From positions 1-64,000 of the forward strand of contig NZ_AVHW01000089.1 of assembly GCF_000449425.2 (NCBI RefSeq): 64,000 bases of DNA, read 5' to 3'. The number at the start of each line of letters is the position of its first letter. The stretch's first letter is position 1. This DNA is from Clostridioides difficile CD160 (GTDB lineage: Bacteria; Bacillota; Clostridia; Peptostreptococcales; Peptostreptococcaceae). The notes under the pieces are model-generated. The model was not told where the DNA came from. It ran no database searches and worked only from the letters and a program-made list of their open reading frames with translations. Of the stretch, positions 16,543 to 27,349 are shown in pieces. The translations under genes and the position numbers were made by a program.

Positions 16543-18432
16543 TTAATTACCTATCAGTGCCATTAGTTTATCAAAGTCACATATTTTAATAATTCCTCTT
16601 ACTCCACCTTCATCTTTTATAAAGTTATAAAGGTATTTAAATATTGAAAAATTATGTTTTTCTTTAGTATTAAAAAATACCATAAATACTAGCTGAACCT
16701 CTTGTTTATCCCAAACTATTGGATTTTCAAGTATCCCAACTCCTATTATAGATTTTTTATCTCCCTTCACTATTGTGTGAGGTATTGCTACTAGATTTCC
16801 TATTTCAGTTGATGAAATATTTTCTCTATCTATTATGCTTTCTATTGAACTTTCTTCTATAAAATCTCTTTCTTTCAGTTTGTTTGAAAGAGAAAGTATA
16901 ACCTCTTCTTTAGTACTAGCCTTTATACTGAAAAAAGCTTTTTCATCAAACATATTACTTATTATCTTTCTTCTTTCTTCTTTTTCGTAAAATGCTTTGT
17001 TTACGTTTTCTATCAAGCTATCATCAAATATATTTTCGATATATAAGACAGGTTTTTCATATCCTTTTAATTCAACAGTAGATACTATTAAATCAACATC
17101 TTGACTTATAGCCATATCAAGATATCTAACCGGATAAACACCTACAACATTTAAATCACTTATATTCTGCTTTAATTTTTCAGAAATAAGTTGCCCTGTA
17201 CCTATCCCATAATGGCAAACTATGCAGATTTTCTTACTCGTATTTTTTTTCATTCTTTCATTTGAAGCCGCAAAGTGAATAGCTATATACCCAAGTTCAT
17301 CTTCATCAAGTTTTAAATTAAACTCAGTTTCTAGTTTATTTGATAAAAACACAGCTAGATTAAAAGCAATTGGAAACTTCTCTTTTATTTGATGAAGTAA
17401 AGGGTTATTGGATTTTATATTAGCTTTCGCTCTATTTAAAAATCTCTTTATATGGTCAGATATTGCAACCATAAACTCCTCATCCTTTGTATAATCACTT
17501 CCTGAAATAAGTAATATATCTTGAAGTGCACTACTTATAACACTATTTATTCGCTCCTCAATTTCACTTGTGTTTTTTCTTCCTTGTGTTCCTTTATACG
17601 CTATTACACCAGAGTAATTTGAAATGTAAATTACTTCATCTTCAATAAGTTTAAACCCAATCTTATCAGAGATTTCTTTCATTAAGCTTTCTATAAAAGA
17701 GTAATTATGAAATCTATAACTTGTATCTATTAGATTTATGTTGTTACTATGTCCTCTCTTACACCTAAATACAGAAACAATTATTTTTGAAAGCAAAAGA
17801 TTAAAATCTTTATCTGAAATTATTGTATCTTTCTTTCTTAAATGTTTTTCTAAAATATTTTCTATACAGTGTATATCGTTTTCACTGATGTCATCCAAAA
17901 ACACTTTGATTTTACTTTTTTCATCCAACTTTATTGCATAGTCAGTAATCAATTGTCTTATATTAATTTCTTCACCATGTATATAGCTTCCATAGTAAGG
18001 TTTAGATTTTATAACTAAGTCATACTTTTCAAGTTTTCTTTTAAGCTTACTAGACAATTTGTTTATAGCGGCTATACTCAGATTTAATTCTTCTGCCATT
18101 GCTTCTATGCTCATATAATTCCTATTAATAAGCATACATATTATGTTTGACATTCTTGATTCTTCAGAGTCATCTAAAAAACCATCAATATATTTATTTG
18201 CTTCTTTAATAGCTCTTGCTATATTACTTTTAGAGCCACTTAGCTTATATCCTATACCTCTAGAAGAAGCTATTACCAAATCATACTTGCTTAAAATACT
18301 ATTTAAATCTGCTATATATCTTTTAATAGTTTTTGTAGACACATCCAATTTGATAGCTAGTTCATTTGATGTCATATATCCGTCTTTATTGCTTAAACTT
18401 TTTACTATTACTGCATGTTTCTTAGTTATCAT
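16543..18432 (-). CDS. PRD-containing PTS-regulated transcription activator (MtlR/LicR type)
   Basis: 629 residues. Domains in order: winged HTH (about 1-60, SNELAIKLDVSTKTIKRYIADLN), a second HTH (about 90-160, SIEAMAEELNLSIAAINKLSSKL), two PRDs (about 175-400), an EIIB-Gat-like domain with CIVCHYGIGTGQLISEKL, and a C-terminal EIIA domain with phospho-His in VAIPHTIVKG. Such activators are tuned by phosphorylation from HPr and the cognate EII proteins, so they fire when the sugar is present. It heads the EIIA-EIIB-EIIC operon and should control it. The ATG is preceded by AGAAGGTG. Confidence 0.93.
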   Translation of the reverse strand: MITKKHAVIVKSLSNKDGYMTSNELAIKLDVSTKTIKRYIADLNSILSKYDLVIASSRGIGYKLSGSKSNIARAIKEANKYIDGFLDDSEESRMSNIICMLINRNYMSIEAMAEELNLSIAAINKLSSKLKRKLEKYDLVIKSKPYYGSYIHGEEINIRQLITDYAIKLDEKSKIKVFLDDISENDIHCIENILEKHLRKKDTIISDKDFNLLLSKIIVSVFRCKRGHSNNINLIDTSYRFHNYSFIESLMKEISDKIGFKLIEDEVIYISNYSGVIAYKGTQGRKNTSEIEERINSVISSALQDILLISGSDYTKDEEFMVAISDHIKRFLNRAKANIKSNNPLLHQIKEKFPIAFNLAVFLSNKLETEFNLKLDEDELGYIAIHFAASNERMKKNTSKKICIVCHYGIGTGQLISEKLKQNISDLNVVGVYPVRYLDMAISQDVDLIVSTVELKGYEKPVLYIENIFDDSLIENVNKAFYEKEERRKIISNMFDEKAFFSIKASTKEEVILSLSNKLKERDFIEESSIESIIDRENISSTEIGNLVAIPHTIVKGDKKSIIGVGILENPIVWDKQEVQLVFMVFFNTKEKHNFSIFKYLYNFIKDEGGVRGIIKICDFDKLMALIGN

Positions 18433-18519
18433 TGTATCACCTTCTCTTTGATTTCAATTATATATCAAGTAAAATTTTAATTGTATATATAATATGTCTA
18501 TATAAGGGACATTTTGTAT

Positions 18520-19881
18520 TTATATATTGTTACATAATGCAACTATTGCCTCTGCATATATAGCTATTGCAGTTATAAATCTATCTAAGCTAGCAAATTC
18601 ATTTGCACTATGGACATTTCCAAAACTACCATCAGGAAATTCACAACCAAATATTACTGAATTATTCATTTCAGAAGCATAACTTCCTGCACTAGTTACT
18701 CTAACATCATTTTTTAAATCTCCAGAATACTTTATATATATCTCATGCAAACTTTTTACAAGTTTTGAATTTCTATCTATATAATTGGCTTGCTTTAAAT
18801 TTTCCCCAATAATCTCGAATTTATTAATATTATTCTTCTTCATATACAAATTAAATTTTTTTATTATATCTTCAAGCGTTAATACTTCTGGATATCTAAC
18901 GCTTAGAACTAATTCTAGCCTTCCATCTATTATGTTTATTATTGTTGGAACAATTGATAAAATCCCACATTTGCCTTCAATGTCTAAACCAAATAATTTT
19001 CCATCTATATTATCTTGATTTATTAACTCATCCAAACCTTTTGTCCAATCTTCATCAATATTTTCTGATAAAAGTTTAATTGTGGCTAGTATTGGATTGA
19101 TTGCTTTTTCTGGTTTAGATGAATGTCCACCTTTGCCATGTATAATATAATCTCCATTATTATAACTTATTGAAGTATTATTAAAATCCCAACATATATT
19201 ATCTTTACCCAATTTGTTTGTATTTTTTATATATACTTTATCTGGTATTGTGTTAAACTCTATTCCACCACTTATGTATAAAGACTTATCCTCTATCTCT
19301 GAAATTAACTTTATTATTGCCCCACCTTTTTCTCCGTTTAGTACAGGAAACTTGGCATCTGGAGTAAATCCACATACACCATAGGGTTCTTTGCTATAAT
19401 AATGCTTTATACATCTAAATCCACTTTCCTCATTTCCTCCAGCAATTAATCTAACCTTTCGTTTTAAATCAATATTTAAATCTTTTATCATTTTTAGTGC
19501 TAAAAAATTCGCTATCATAGGACCTTTATTGTCAGATACTCCTCTAGCAACCAATTTATCTCCTATAATATTTAGTTTAAATGGTTCACTATCCCATCCT
19601 TCCCCTGGATTTACAACATCACAGTGCCCAAATATATCTACAAACTCTTTCCCATCTCCATATTCAATTTGAACAGCATGATTATCTATATTTTTGACCT
19701 TGAAATTGTTTTCTCTACCTAGGTTTTCAAACCAATTTAACGCATCATAGACTCCTTTTCCAAAAGGCATATCTTTAGATACAGTTTTGTTATCATAAAA
19801 TGATGGTATGCTAACCCATTCTTCCAACAGTTTTAAAAATTCCATTTCATACTTTTTACTTTCTTCTTTAAATAATTCCAT
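18520..19881 (-). CDS. M20-family dipeptidase (PepV-like)
   Basis: 453 residues of the PepV-type M20 metallopeptidase. Zn ligands and catalytic residues are visible: DIFGHCDVVNPGEGWDSEPF (His, then catalytic Asp two on), GVSDNKGPM (bridging Asp), GGNEESGFRCIKHY (catalytic Glu and ligand Glu) and the late HSANEF-type motif in GNVHSANEFASL. It cleaves dipeptides in the cytoplasm. I take the ATG at 19881; the longer frame starts at a GTG that overlaps the GGAGTGAT ribosome site. It is 87 bases upstream of the PTS regulator on the same strand. Confidence 0.93.
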   Translation of the reverse strand: MELFKEESKKYEMEFLKLLEEWVSIPSFYDNKTVSKDMPFGKGVYDALNWFENLGRENNFKVKNIDNHAVQIEYGDGKEFVDIFGHCDVVNPGEGWDSEPFKLNIIGDKLVARGVSDNKGPMIANFLALKMIKDLNIDLKRKVRLIAGGNEESGFRCIKHYYSKEPYGVCGFTPDAKFPVLNGEKGGAIIKLISEIEDKSLYISGGIEFNTIPDKVYIKNTNKLGKDNICWDFNNTSISYNNGDYIIHGKGGHSSKPEKAINPILATIKLLSENIDEDWTKGLDELINQDNIDGKLFGLDIEGKCGILSIVPTIINIIDGRLELVLSVRYPEVLTLEDIIKKFNLYMKKNNINKFEIIGENLKQANYIDRNSKLVKSLHEIYIKYSGDLKNDVRVTSAGSYASEMNNSVIFGCEFPDGSFGNVHSANEFASLDRFITAIAIYAEAIVALCNNI

Positions 19882-19984
19882 AATTATCACTCCAATTTAG
19901 AACTTTATATTATATATCATAGTTTATCTTATTTGATAACTCCTTATACTTTATGTCATTTCAAGGGACAAAACTTTTTTACTA

Positions 19985-20012
19985 TTGATTTTATAATCTA
20001 TTTATATATAAT
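19985..20012 (+). promoter_or_regulatory. sigma-A promoter of manA
   Basis: TTGATT (19985-19990), 16-base spacer, TATAAT (20007-20012). Confidence 0.65.
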
Positions 20013-20053
20013 TATTTGTAGGATAAATTTAATATCATAGGAGGAACAAGATT

Positions 20054-20998
20054 ATGGAACCATTATTTTTAAAACCTATTTTTATGGATAGAATATGGGG
20101 TGGTACTGCACTTAAAGATAAATTTAATTATGAAATAAATTCGCCAACAACTGGTGAATGTTGGGCTATAAGTTCTCATAAAAATGGAGATTGCTTAATA
20201 GAAAATGGAGCATATAAAGGTAAAAGTCTATCTGAATTGTGGGACAAAAATAGAGAATTATTTGGAAATACACCTGGAGATAAATTTCCTTTGCTTACAA
20301 AAATATTAGATGCAAATGATAATTTATCAGTTCAAGTTCATCCAAATGATGAATATGCAAAGAAAAACGAAAATGGAGAGTTGGGTAAGACAGAATGTTG
20401 GTATGTAATAGATTGTTCTGATGATGCAGAAATTATCATAGGTCATAATGCAAAATCTCATAAAGAGTTTGTAGATATGATAAATAACAATGAATGGGAC
20501 AAACTGCTTAGAAAGGTTAATATAAAAAAAGGAGACTTTTTCTACGTTCCTAGTGGTACTATACATGCCATATGTAGAGGAACATTAATTTTAGAAACTC
20601 AACAAAATTCAGACACTACTTATAGAGTTTATGATTATGATAGAACTGACAATTCAGGCAACAAACGTGAACTTCATGTTCAAAAATCCATAGATGTTAC
20701 GAATGTTCCTCATATAAATCTTGATACTGATTATAAAACTGTATCAACATCAGACTTTAAATGCACAACATTTGTATCAAATGAATTTTTTAGTGTTTAT
20801 AAATTAGATATCTTTGGAAAATGTAATTTTACACATAATACACCTTTTTCCTTATATAGTGTGTTGGAGGGAAATGGAAAACTAATACACAATTCTGTAG
20901 AATATAATTTAAAAAAGGGTATGCATTTCATATTACCAAATAACTTTGGAGATTTTAGCTTTGAAGGTAATTTGGAGATTATATGCTCCCATATCTAG
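20054..20998 (+). CDS. manA: mannose-6-phosphate isomerase, class I (short form)
   Basis: 314 residues, the length of B. subtilis ManA/Pmi. It starts with PLFLKPIFMDRIWGGTALKDKF. The zinc-site residues lie in LSVQVHPNDEYA (Gln, His), LGKTECWYVID (Glu) and FFYVPSGTIHAI (His); LETQQNSDTTYRVYDYDR is also conserved. It interconverts mannose-6-P and fructose-6-P in the cytoplasm, feeding glycolysis or GDP-mannose synthesis. It is a single-gene unit with its own promoter, a good AGGAGG site and a terminator, about 160 bases from the divergent pepV-like gene. Confidence 0.96.
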   Translation: MEPLFLKPIFMDRIWGGTALKDKFNYEINSPTTGECWAISSHKNGDCLIENGAYKGKSLSELWDKNRELFGNTPGDKFPLLTKILDANDNLSVQVHPNDEYAKKNENGELGKTECWYVIDCSDDAEIIIGHNAKSHKEFVDMINNNEWDKLLRKVNIKKGDFFYVPSGTIHAICRGTLILETQQNSDTTYRVYDYDRTDNSGNKRELHVQKSIDVTNVPHINLDTDYKTVSTSDFKCTTFVSNEFFSVYKLDIFGKCNFTHNTPFSLYSVLEGNGKLIHNSVEYNLKKGMHFILPNNFGDFSFEGNLEIICSHI

Positions 20999-21016
20999 AT
21001 ATAAAATATAACTAAA

Positions 21017-21055
21017 AATAGGCTATCATAATAACTTACTTTATGATAGCCTATT
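21017..21055 (+). terminator. terminator of manA (bidirectional)
   Basis: A perfect 14-bp stem AATAGGCTATCATA with its complement and an 11-base loop, between the converging manA and sensor-kinase genes. Confidence 0.85.
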
Positions 21056-21116
21056 CTCTATAAAATACTTACTAAAACACATAGTATTTTGATTTAGGAT
21101 TTGTCTATAAGAGTCT

Positions 21117-23855
21117 TTAATAATATATATCAGAAAATTCTATTTTTATTTTTTCTTGAATATTATATATTCTCTTATCTTCTGTATAATGTTCACTATT
21201 AAAACTCTTCATTGGAAGTGAAATTAAGAACTCTGTCCCTTTGTTCACTTCACTTATTACTTCTATATCTCCACCATGAAGACTTACTAGGTTCTTAACT
21301 ATAGCAAGGCCTATTCCACTTCCTTCAGTATTTCTAGATAATGTCTTATCAACTTGTGAAAATTCTTCAAAAATCAATTCTAGTTTATCTTGAGGTATTC
21401 CAACTCCAGTATCTTTTACACTTATCATTACTTTATCTATTTTATAATAAATATTTACGTATATCCATCCTCCATTGTCAGTAAACTTAATACAATTTGA
21501 CAATAGATTCAATATGATTCTCTCAATTTCAACCTTGTCTATATAGACATTAATTTCTTCAAGCTCTGTATCAAATAGAATTTTTATATCTTTCCTACTT
21601 GTATACTCTTCTATATTCATAAATAAATCTTCTATTACAGATACAATATTGTATTTTGCAAGTTTTAGTGTATAGAATCCAGACTCCATCTTTGTTAAAT
21701 CTATAATATTATTTATTAGTCTTTGAAGTCTATAAGAGCTTTGTCTCACTAAATCTACATGAGACTTAATATTATTGTTGTAGTCTTTTATCTTTTCACT
21801 TCTATAGAAAGAGTCTACTAATTGATTTGAACTTGATATAACATTTAGTGGAGTTTTTAACTCATGAGACATATTTGCGAAAAACTCAGTTTTTATTTTA
21901 TCTGTTTTAAATCTTTCAAGCAGTTCTTTTTCTGCTTGTTCAGAATATTTTTTATGTGCTAAGTCTTTTATAATAAGCATTATGTATCTAGTATTATATA
22001 TAGCAAAAGGTAATGCACTTAATTCTACTTCTACTATATCATCATAACTATTTATCAACTCATACTCTAGTAAAAATACACTTCTATTTTCATTTAAAAC
22101 CTTAGCCATATTATCAGTAAATTTCATTTTTTCTTCAGTATTTGCATTCATTAATAACTTAATGTTAGAGTCTTTTATATCATCTATATTTGTAAAAGAT
22201 AGCATATCTAAAAATGACTTATTTGCATAATTTATACTTAAATTATCTTTTAGTAGACATATCCCATCAGGTAATATATCTATAAATCTTGAATAAGATG
22301 ATTGACTTTCTTCAAGTTTTATTTGAGATATTTTTCGAGAAGTTGTATCACGTATTACAATAATGGTTTTATCTGTTCCAGCATTAGTATACTGTGAAAA
22401 ACTCATTTCAACATACTTTACTTCCCCATTTATTAAGTATCTTTTTTCTATGCTCTCTTCACTTTTGCATATTGAAGAGAAATCAATACTTTCTAAGTTA
22501 CTTTTAAAAATTTCCCTACATGCATTATTCACATATATTTTATTGCTACCTTCAAGTACTACTATCCCGTCACCAACACTTTCTAAAAAATCTCTGCTTC
22601 TCTTATTTGCTTCAATAAGCTTATGTTCATATTCCTTTTTCTTAGTCTTATCTTTTAATACACATAATACACCTTCTATTTGAGAAGCAATAATTAAAGG
22701 AGCAAATATGGCTTGATAAACCTTGTTATCGCTTGTATTAATAAACTTTTCCACGTTCTTTTCATTATCAAATACAGAATGAATACTTTCTATTAAATCG
22801 TGGAAATTTTTTATTTTATCACCTAATTTATCCTGTTCTTTATAATCTCCAAAAATATTTCTAAAACTCTTGTTTGCATATGTAATTTCTCCATCTTTAC
22901 TAAACACAACTATACTATTTACTGCAACATCTAAAGTAGATTGTAGTCTAGATTCTCTTCTTATAAGTATTTCTTTAAGTTCTTCTATCTTTTCTGTTTC
23001 ATAGATTAATTTTTTGTTCTTTTCTTTTAGGCTTTCTGTTTTTATTGTTAATTCTTCATTTGTGTCATGTAATTCTAATGCTGTTTTCTTAATATTCTTA
23101 GACACTATGTAATTATATAAATAATATAAGGCTACATTTATTATTATCTGCGATAATATCCCCTCTACATGTCTATTAGCAATCATTATATGCAATAAAT
23201 TTGGAACCCTTGATAAAATTATTATTATTATTATTCTATTAAAAAATTTTTTTTCATTATATTCCCATTTACTTTCATTTGAACTTGAATTTAATTCAAT
23301 TCCACTTACAATGGAAGTAATTATCATAAACACAGATGTTACAATGCCTAAAGAATAATGTAATCTATCTTTTCCTAGAGATTCAACTATTCCAGATATT
23401 ATGAATAAAGATGCTACTGTTAAAGCCACACTTGTTATGAATAAAATTACACTTGAATTAATTTGTTTATTATCCTTAACAAATTTAAAACTTAAGTATA
23501 CACCAAGTATAGGAAATAAATCGGTTATTGCTGATATTGTAATATTAGTACCAATTATAGACTCTGTTCTAATTCCTAAGCAATTAAATAAATATATACA
23601 TTCTAATGCTCCAGTAGCGGTAAAAATTAATCCTAAAAATGTAGAAAATGAATCTACTTTAAATTTTGTAGTATTAAATATAACCATTCCTGTGGCTATT
23701 AAAAATATGGCATATATTGCATGTAACAAAGTTTCATATTTATCTGTATCTTTTATAATAAAGAATAAAAGTACTGAGCCCATTATTATAAATAAAAGGC
23801 TCATATTTTCTCTTTCTTTTATATCTGGATTTACATCAGGTATTATATTCTTCAA
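21117..23855 (-). CDS. orphan membrane sensor histidine kinase with three PAS domains (sporulation-type kinase)
   Basis: 912 residues: about eight hydrophobic segments in the first 260 residues (MASE3-like sensor), a coiled-coil (265-310), three PAS domains starting near STLDVAVNSIVVF, ESVGDGIVVLEGSN and FIDILPDGICLL, then HisKA with phospho-His in FFANMSHELKTPLNVI. HATPase boxes follow: N in NLLSNCIKFTDNG, G1 DTGVGIPQDK, F FEEFSQVD, G2 GSGIGLAIV. No receiver domain and no adjacent response regulator. Its place just downstream of selB matches my memory of C. difficile CD2492 (PtpB), one of the orphan kinases affecting Spo0A phosphorylation; this identity is from memory. It lies 105 bases after selB with no clear terminator between. 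Confidence 0.92.
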   Translation of the reverse strand: MKNIIPDVNPDIKERENMSLLFIIMGSVLLFFIIKDTDKYETLLHAIYAIFLIATGMVIFNTTKFKVDSFSTFLGLIFTATGALECIYLFNCLGIRTESIIGTNITISAITDLFPILGVYLSFKFVKDNKQINSSVILFITSVALTVASLFIISGIVESLGKDRLHYSLGIVTSVFMIITSIVSGIELNSSSNESKWEYNEKKFFNRIIIIIILSRVPNLLHIMIANRHVEGILSQIIINVALYYLYNYIVSKNIKKTALELHDTNEELTIKTESLKEKNKKLIYETEKIEELKEILIRRESRLQSTLDVAVNSIVVFSKDGEITYANKSFRNIFGDYKEQDKLGDKIKNFHDLIESIHSVFDNEKNVEKFINTSDNKVYQAIFAPLIIASQIEGVLCVLKDKTKKKEYEHKLIEANKRSRDFLESVGDGIVVLEGSNKIYVNNACREIFKSNLESIDFSSICKSEESIEKRYLINGEVKYVEMSFSQYTNAGTDKTIIVIRDTTSRKISQIKLEESQSSYSRFIDILPDGICLLKDNLSINYANKSFLDMLSFTNIDDIKDSNIKLLMNANTEEKMKFTDNMAKVLNENRSVFLLEYELINSYDDIVEVELSALPFAIYNTRYIMLIIKDLAHKKYSEQAEKELLERFKTDKIKTEFFANMSHELKTPLNVISSSNQLVDSFYRSEKIKDYNNNIKSHVDLVRQSSYRLQRLINNIIDLTKMESGFYTLKLAKYNIVSVIEDLFMNIEEYTSRKDIKILFDTELEEINVYIDKVEIERIILNLLSNCIKFTDNGGWIYVNIYYKIDKVMISVKDTGVGIPQDKLELIFEEFSQVDKTLSRNTEGSGIGLAIVKNLVSLHGGDIEVISEVNKGTEFLISLPMKSFNSEHYTEDKRIYNIQEKIKIEFSDIYY

Positions 23856-23960
23856 TACTTTACACTTCCTCTTAATTAATATTTTATACTAATTAATTTA
23901 TACGATACTCGACATTATAATTCCTTCTTTATACCTCAAAGCAAAAACAGACATTTTCCG

Positions 23961-25844
23961 CTAAAACAAAATTCTTTTGTTTTCTACCCTCTTAGTTATC
24001 TTGTTTCTATCGAAGTTTTCCAGTATAATCATACAATTTTTTCTACTAGAATCAATCAAATCCCTGTATTCTCCTAGTGTTATTTCTTTATTTTCTTTTA
24101 TATAATTTATCAAAGTATTTTTTGCATTTTCATAAATGTCTTTGTCCATTACATACAAATCATCTAATTTCTCTACCTTATTACCTATCATTGACTCTAA
24201 TACTTCAGCATAGTTATTATTTCCTTCAGAAACTTCATCTATTGTCAATATAGAAGAAACTCCACATGATTTTAATCTTTTTTCTATCTTCTTTGCTATT
24301 TCTTTTTGCTTGTCATTTAAAACAACCTCAAAATCAAATAGAGAGACTATATTATTTTCTATTTTTATGATATTTTCTGTAGATAATTTTTCTAATAAAA
24401 TATCCATTTCTCTAGTCTTGAAATTACTTTCTATTTTAGACCTTACTTCTTCCTTTAACATTCCTTTTCTCAGTCTATATTTTTTGTGATACTCATTTAG
24501 AAGATTTACTGTATTTTCTTTTAATTTATTATATTGATTTATATGCATATACATATTACCTATAATAAATACTTTACTTTCTGATATAAGCGTTTCAAGA
24601 GCTTTTTTTACATGTTCTTCATGAGCACCACTATAACTCATTATTTCTTTTATATTTGGATAGTTTTTTAGATTCCTCTTTAGGTACTCTTCTATTATGT
24701 CTTTAAGTTCGCCTTTTTCTTTTATTTTTAATGCTTCTATAACCTTTTCATCAAATCTCTTATGTTTTTTAGGAGATGGGTCGATTATTACACCTCCACC
24801 AATAGTTTCCATTGGAGAATAGCGTCTAACTACGAAGGTATCACCTTTTTTGGATACTATACTTTCTTCAAGTCTTAACTGAACATATCCACTCTCTCCA
24901 CTTTCAATTAATTCTTTATCTAGTGGAACTGCTCTACAAAGTATTTCTCTAGTACCATGATACAATCTTAATCTATCCCAATGTTTTAACCCTTTGTCCA
25001 AATGGTTTACCAATGATAATTTCACATCTAACATCATTGATTCTTCTAATGAATTTGGTGCAGCCAAAACATCTCCTCTTTTTATATCTTCCACTTTTAC
25101 ATTTGATATATTGATTGCTGTTCTTTGCCCTGCATAAGCTGTATCTTTATTTTCTCCATGAACCTGTATACTTCTTATCTTTGTTTTTAACACTTGTGGA
25201 TATATAATCAAATCATCTTCTATACTTATCTTTCCTTCTATTAAAGTTCCTGTTATTACAGTACCAAATCCTTTTATTGAAAATACTCTGTCTATATTAA
25301 GTCTCGATGGAGAATTTTCGTTTTTATCTTCTATATCATCACTCATTTTATCTATTTTTTCAATAAGGGTATCTATACCTTTTTTAGATACAGAATCAAC
25401 TTCAATTATTTCTGCGTTTTCAAGAAAAGTTCCTTTTATTTTTTCACAAATATCTTCTTTTACTAATTCTCTAAATTCTTCGTCTACAGTATCAGACTTA
25501 GTTAGAACCACTATTCCATTTTTTATATTTAAAAAGCTTAAAATATCTAAATGCTCAACTGTTTGTGGCATAACTCCTTCGTCTGCTGCTACAACAAGTA
25601 ATACTATGTCAAGACCTGATGCTCCAGCTAGCATATTTTTTATAAACTTCTCATGTCCTGGTACATCTACAATACCTGCTCTTTTATTATTTGGTAAATC
25701 AAAATAAGTAAATCCTAGATTTATTGAAATACCTCTCTTTTTTTCTTCATCTAATGTATCAGTTTCTCTTCCTGTCAATGCTTTTATAAGAGTTGTTTTT
25801 CCATGGTCAATATGACCTGCCGTTCCAATTACTACATTTTTCAT
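23961..25844 (-). CDS. selB: selenocysteine-specific elongation factor SelB
   Basis: 627 residues. It opens with the GTPase G1 motif [12 protein letters not shown] (residues 8-19) and has [12 protein letters not shown] (G3) and LTKSD (G4), then EF-Tu-like domains 2-3 and a SelB-specific C-terminal set of winged helices (from about residue 370) that binds the SECIS hairpin. It delivers Sec-tRNA to the ribosome at UGA. I take the ATG at 25844 ([16 protein letters not shown]), with GGGGG just upstream, rather than the in-frame ATG six codons earlier. Third gene of selD-selA-selB, 75 bases after selA. Confidence 0.96.
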   Translation of the reverse strand: MKNVVIGTAGHIDHGKTTLIKALTGRETDTLDEEKKRGISINLGFTYFDLPNNKRAGIVDVPGHEKFIKNMLAGASGLDIVLLVVAADEGVMPQTVEHLDILSFLNIKNGIVVLTKSDTVDEEFRELVKEDICEKIKGTFLENAEIIEVDSVSKKGIDTLIEKIDKMSDDIEDKNENSPSRLNIDRVFSIKGFGTVITGTLIEGKISIEDDLIIYPQVLKTKIRSIQVHGENKDTAYAGQRTAINISNVKVEDIKRGDVLAAPNSLEESMMLDVKLSLVNHLDKGLKHWDRLRLYHGTREILCRAVPLDKELIESGESGYVQLRLEESIVSKKGDTFVVRRYSPMETIGGGVIIDPSPKKHKRFDEKVIEALKIKEKGELKDIIEEYLKRNLKNYPNIKEIMSYSGAHEEHVKKALETLISESKVFIIGNMYMHINQYNKLKENTVNLLNEYHKKYRLRKGMLKEEVRSKIESNFKTREMDILLEKLSTENIIKIENNIVSLFDFEVVLNDKQKEIAKKIEKRLKSCGVSSILTIDEVSEGNNNYAEVLESMIGNKVEKLDDLYVMDKDIYENAKNTLINYIKENKEITLGEYRDLIDSSRKNCMIILENFDRNKITKRVENKRILF

Positions 25845-25919
25845 TTTTTGCCCCCTATCCAAACTTCAATACTTCTACTTCTCAAATTAAATTCAATATC
25901 AATATTATCTAAAATTTAT

Positions 25920-27332
25920 TTAATTAAATGCTTTTCTTAATTCTTCAACAATCACATCAAACTCATCATCAAATATAGTTCTTACATCTAGTACATATTT
26001 ATTATCATATACTCTAGCGATTATATGTGCTTCACTAAGTCTTAACTTCTTTTCTAAAGATGACACATTTATATGCTCAGGAGTTATTGTTACTACCTTT
26101 GTACTTATAGTTTCAAGAGGCATTGACCCTCCTCCTACTTGTGAAAATCCATCTTCTATATTTATACTAGCATTTAAATTTAAAGCAGTTATTTTTTCAA
26201 ATAGCTTATCTGCTTTTACTTCTAATTCTTCCATCTTATATGTTAACATTTTTAAAGTAGGTATATTTTCTATTGCCTTTGTCTCATCTAAATACATTCT
26301 CAAGGTTGCTTCAAGAGCACATATTGTAAGTTTATCAACTCTAAGAGCTCTAGTAAGCTGATTTTTCTTCATTTTTTCTATATACTCTTTTTTACCAACT
26401 ATAATACCTGCTTGTGGACCTCCAAGCATCTTATCACCACTAAAAGTTACTACATCTGCACCTTGTCGTATAGAATCTAATACAGTTGGTTCATAAGATA
26501 ATCCATATTTTGATAAGTCTATAAATACTCCACTTCCTAGGTCTTCTATTACAGGCAGTTTATACTTTTTGCCTAAATTAACTAGTTCTTCTATAGAAAC
26601 ACTCTCTGTAAATCCCATAATTCTATAGTTACTTGTATGAACTTTCATTAATACGTTTGTATCCTCTGTAATAGCCTCTTTATAATCTTTTAAATGAGTT
26701 TTATTAGTTGAACCAATTTCAACAAGCTCTGCACCACTAAGAGCCATTATACTTGGAATTCTAAACGAACCACCTACCTCAACTAGCTCTCCACGAGATA
26801 CAATTGCTTCTCCACCTTTAGCCATTGTGCTAAGTACAAGAAGTACTGCTGCGGCATTATTATTTACAACTAGTACATCTTCTGCACCAGTAAGTCTTTT
26901 TATTGTACTAGTTAAATGAGAATATCTTGAACCTCTTTCTCCATTATCCAAATCGTATTCTAAGTTTGAGTACCTTGAGGCAGCACACCATAATTCATCT
27001 TTTATATCTTCACTCAGTAAAGACCTACCTAAATTTGTATGAATAACTGTACCAGTTGCATTTATAACTTTTTTTAATGATAGTGAGTAATTTAATTTAA
27101 CCCTGTCTATCGCAGATTCTATTATTTCATCAAATTCTATTGTTACAGAATTTGATGCATCTTCTTTTAATCTTAATATAAACTGTCTTTTAGAATCTAT
27201 TATTTCTCTAACAGATTCTAAAACTAAGCTTCTAGGATATTCATTTATTATTTCTACAATTCTATTATCACTTAATACTTCATCCACTGAAGGCAACATT
27301 GCAAACAATTCTCTTTTGCTCAAAACAATCAC
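25920..27332 (-). CDS. selA: L-seryl-tRNA(Sec) selenium transferase
   Basis: 470 residues, typical for bacterial SelA. The N-terminal tRNA-binding domain is followed by a PLP domain: [30 protein letters not shown], and the PLP lysine in [18 protein letters not shown]. It converts Ser-tRNA(Sec) to Sec-tRNA(Sec) with selenophosphate. The start is either GTG at 27332 or TTG nine bases later (LSKRELF); AGAAAGAG upstream could serve either. The gene begins 17 bases after selD. Confidence 0.97.
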   Translation of the reverse strand: MIVLSKRELFAMLPSVDEVLSDNRIVEIINEYPRSLVLESVREIIDSKRQFILRLKEDASNSVTIEFDEIIESAIDRVKLNYSLSLKKVINATGTVIHTNLGRSLLSEDIKDELWCAASRYSNLEYDLDNGERGSRYSHLTSTIKRLTGAEDVLVVNNNAAAVLLVLSTMAKGGEAIVSRGELVEVGGSFRIPSIMALSGAELVEIGSTNKTHLKDYKEAITEDTNVLMKVHTSNYRIMGFTESVSIEELVNLGKKYKLPVIEDLGSGVFIDLSKYGLSYEPTVLDSIRQGADVVTFSGDKMLGGPQAGIIVGKKEYIEKMKKNQLTRALRVDKLTICALEATLRMYLDETKAIENIPTLKMLTYKMEELEVKADKLFEKITALNLNASINIEDGFSQVGGGSMPLETISTKVVTITPEHINVSSLEKKLRLSEAHIIARVYDNKYVLDVRTIFDDEFDVIVEELRKAFN

Positions 27333-27349
27333 TCTTTCTCTATAATATT

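Noticed and set aside
23401-23892. 163-codon plus-strand frame opposite the sensor-kinase N-terminus
   Set aside because: Hydrophobic mirror of the membrane segments on the other strand, with no ribosome site.
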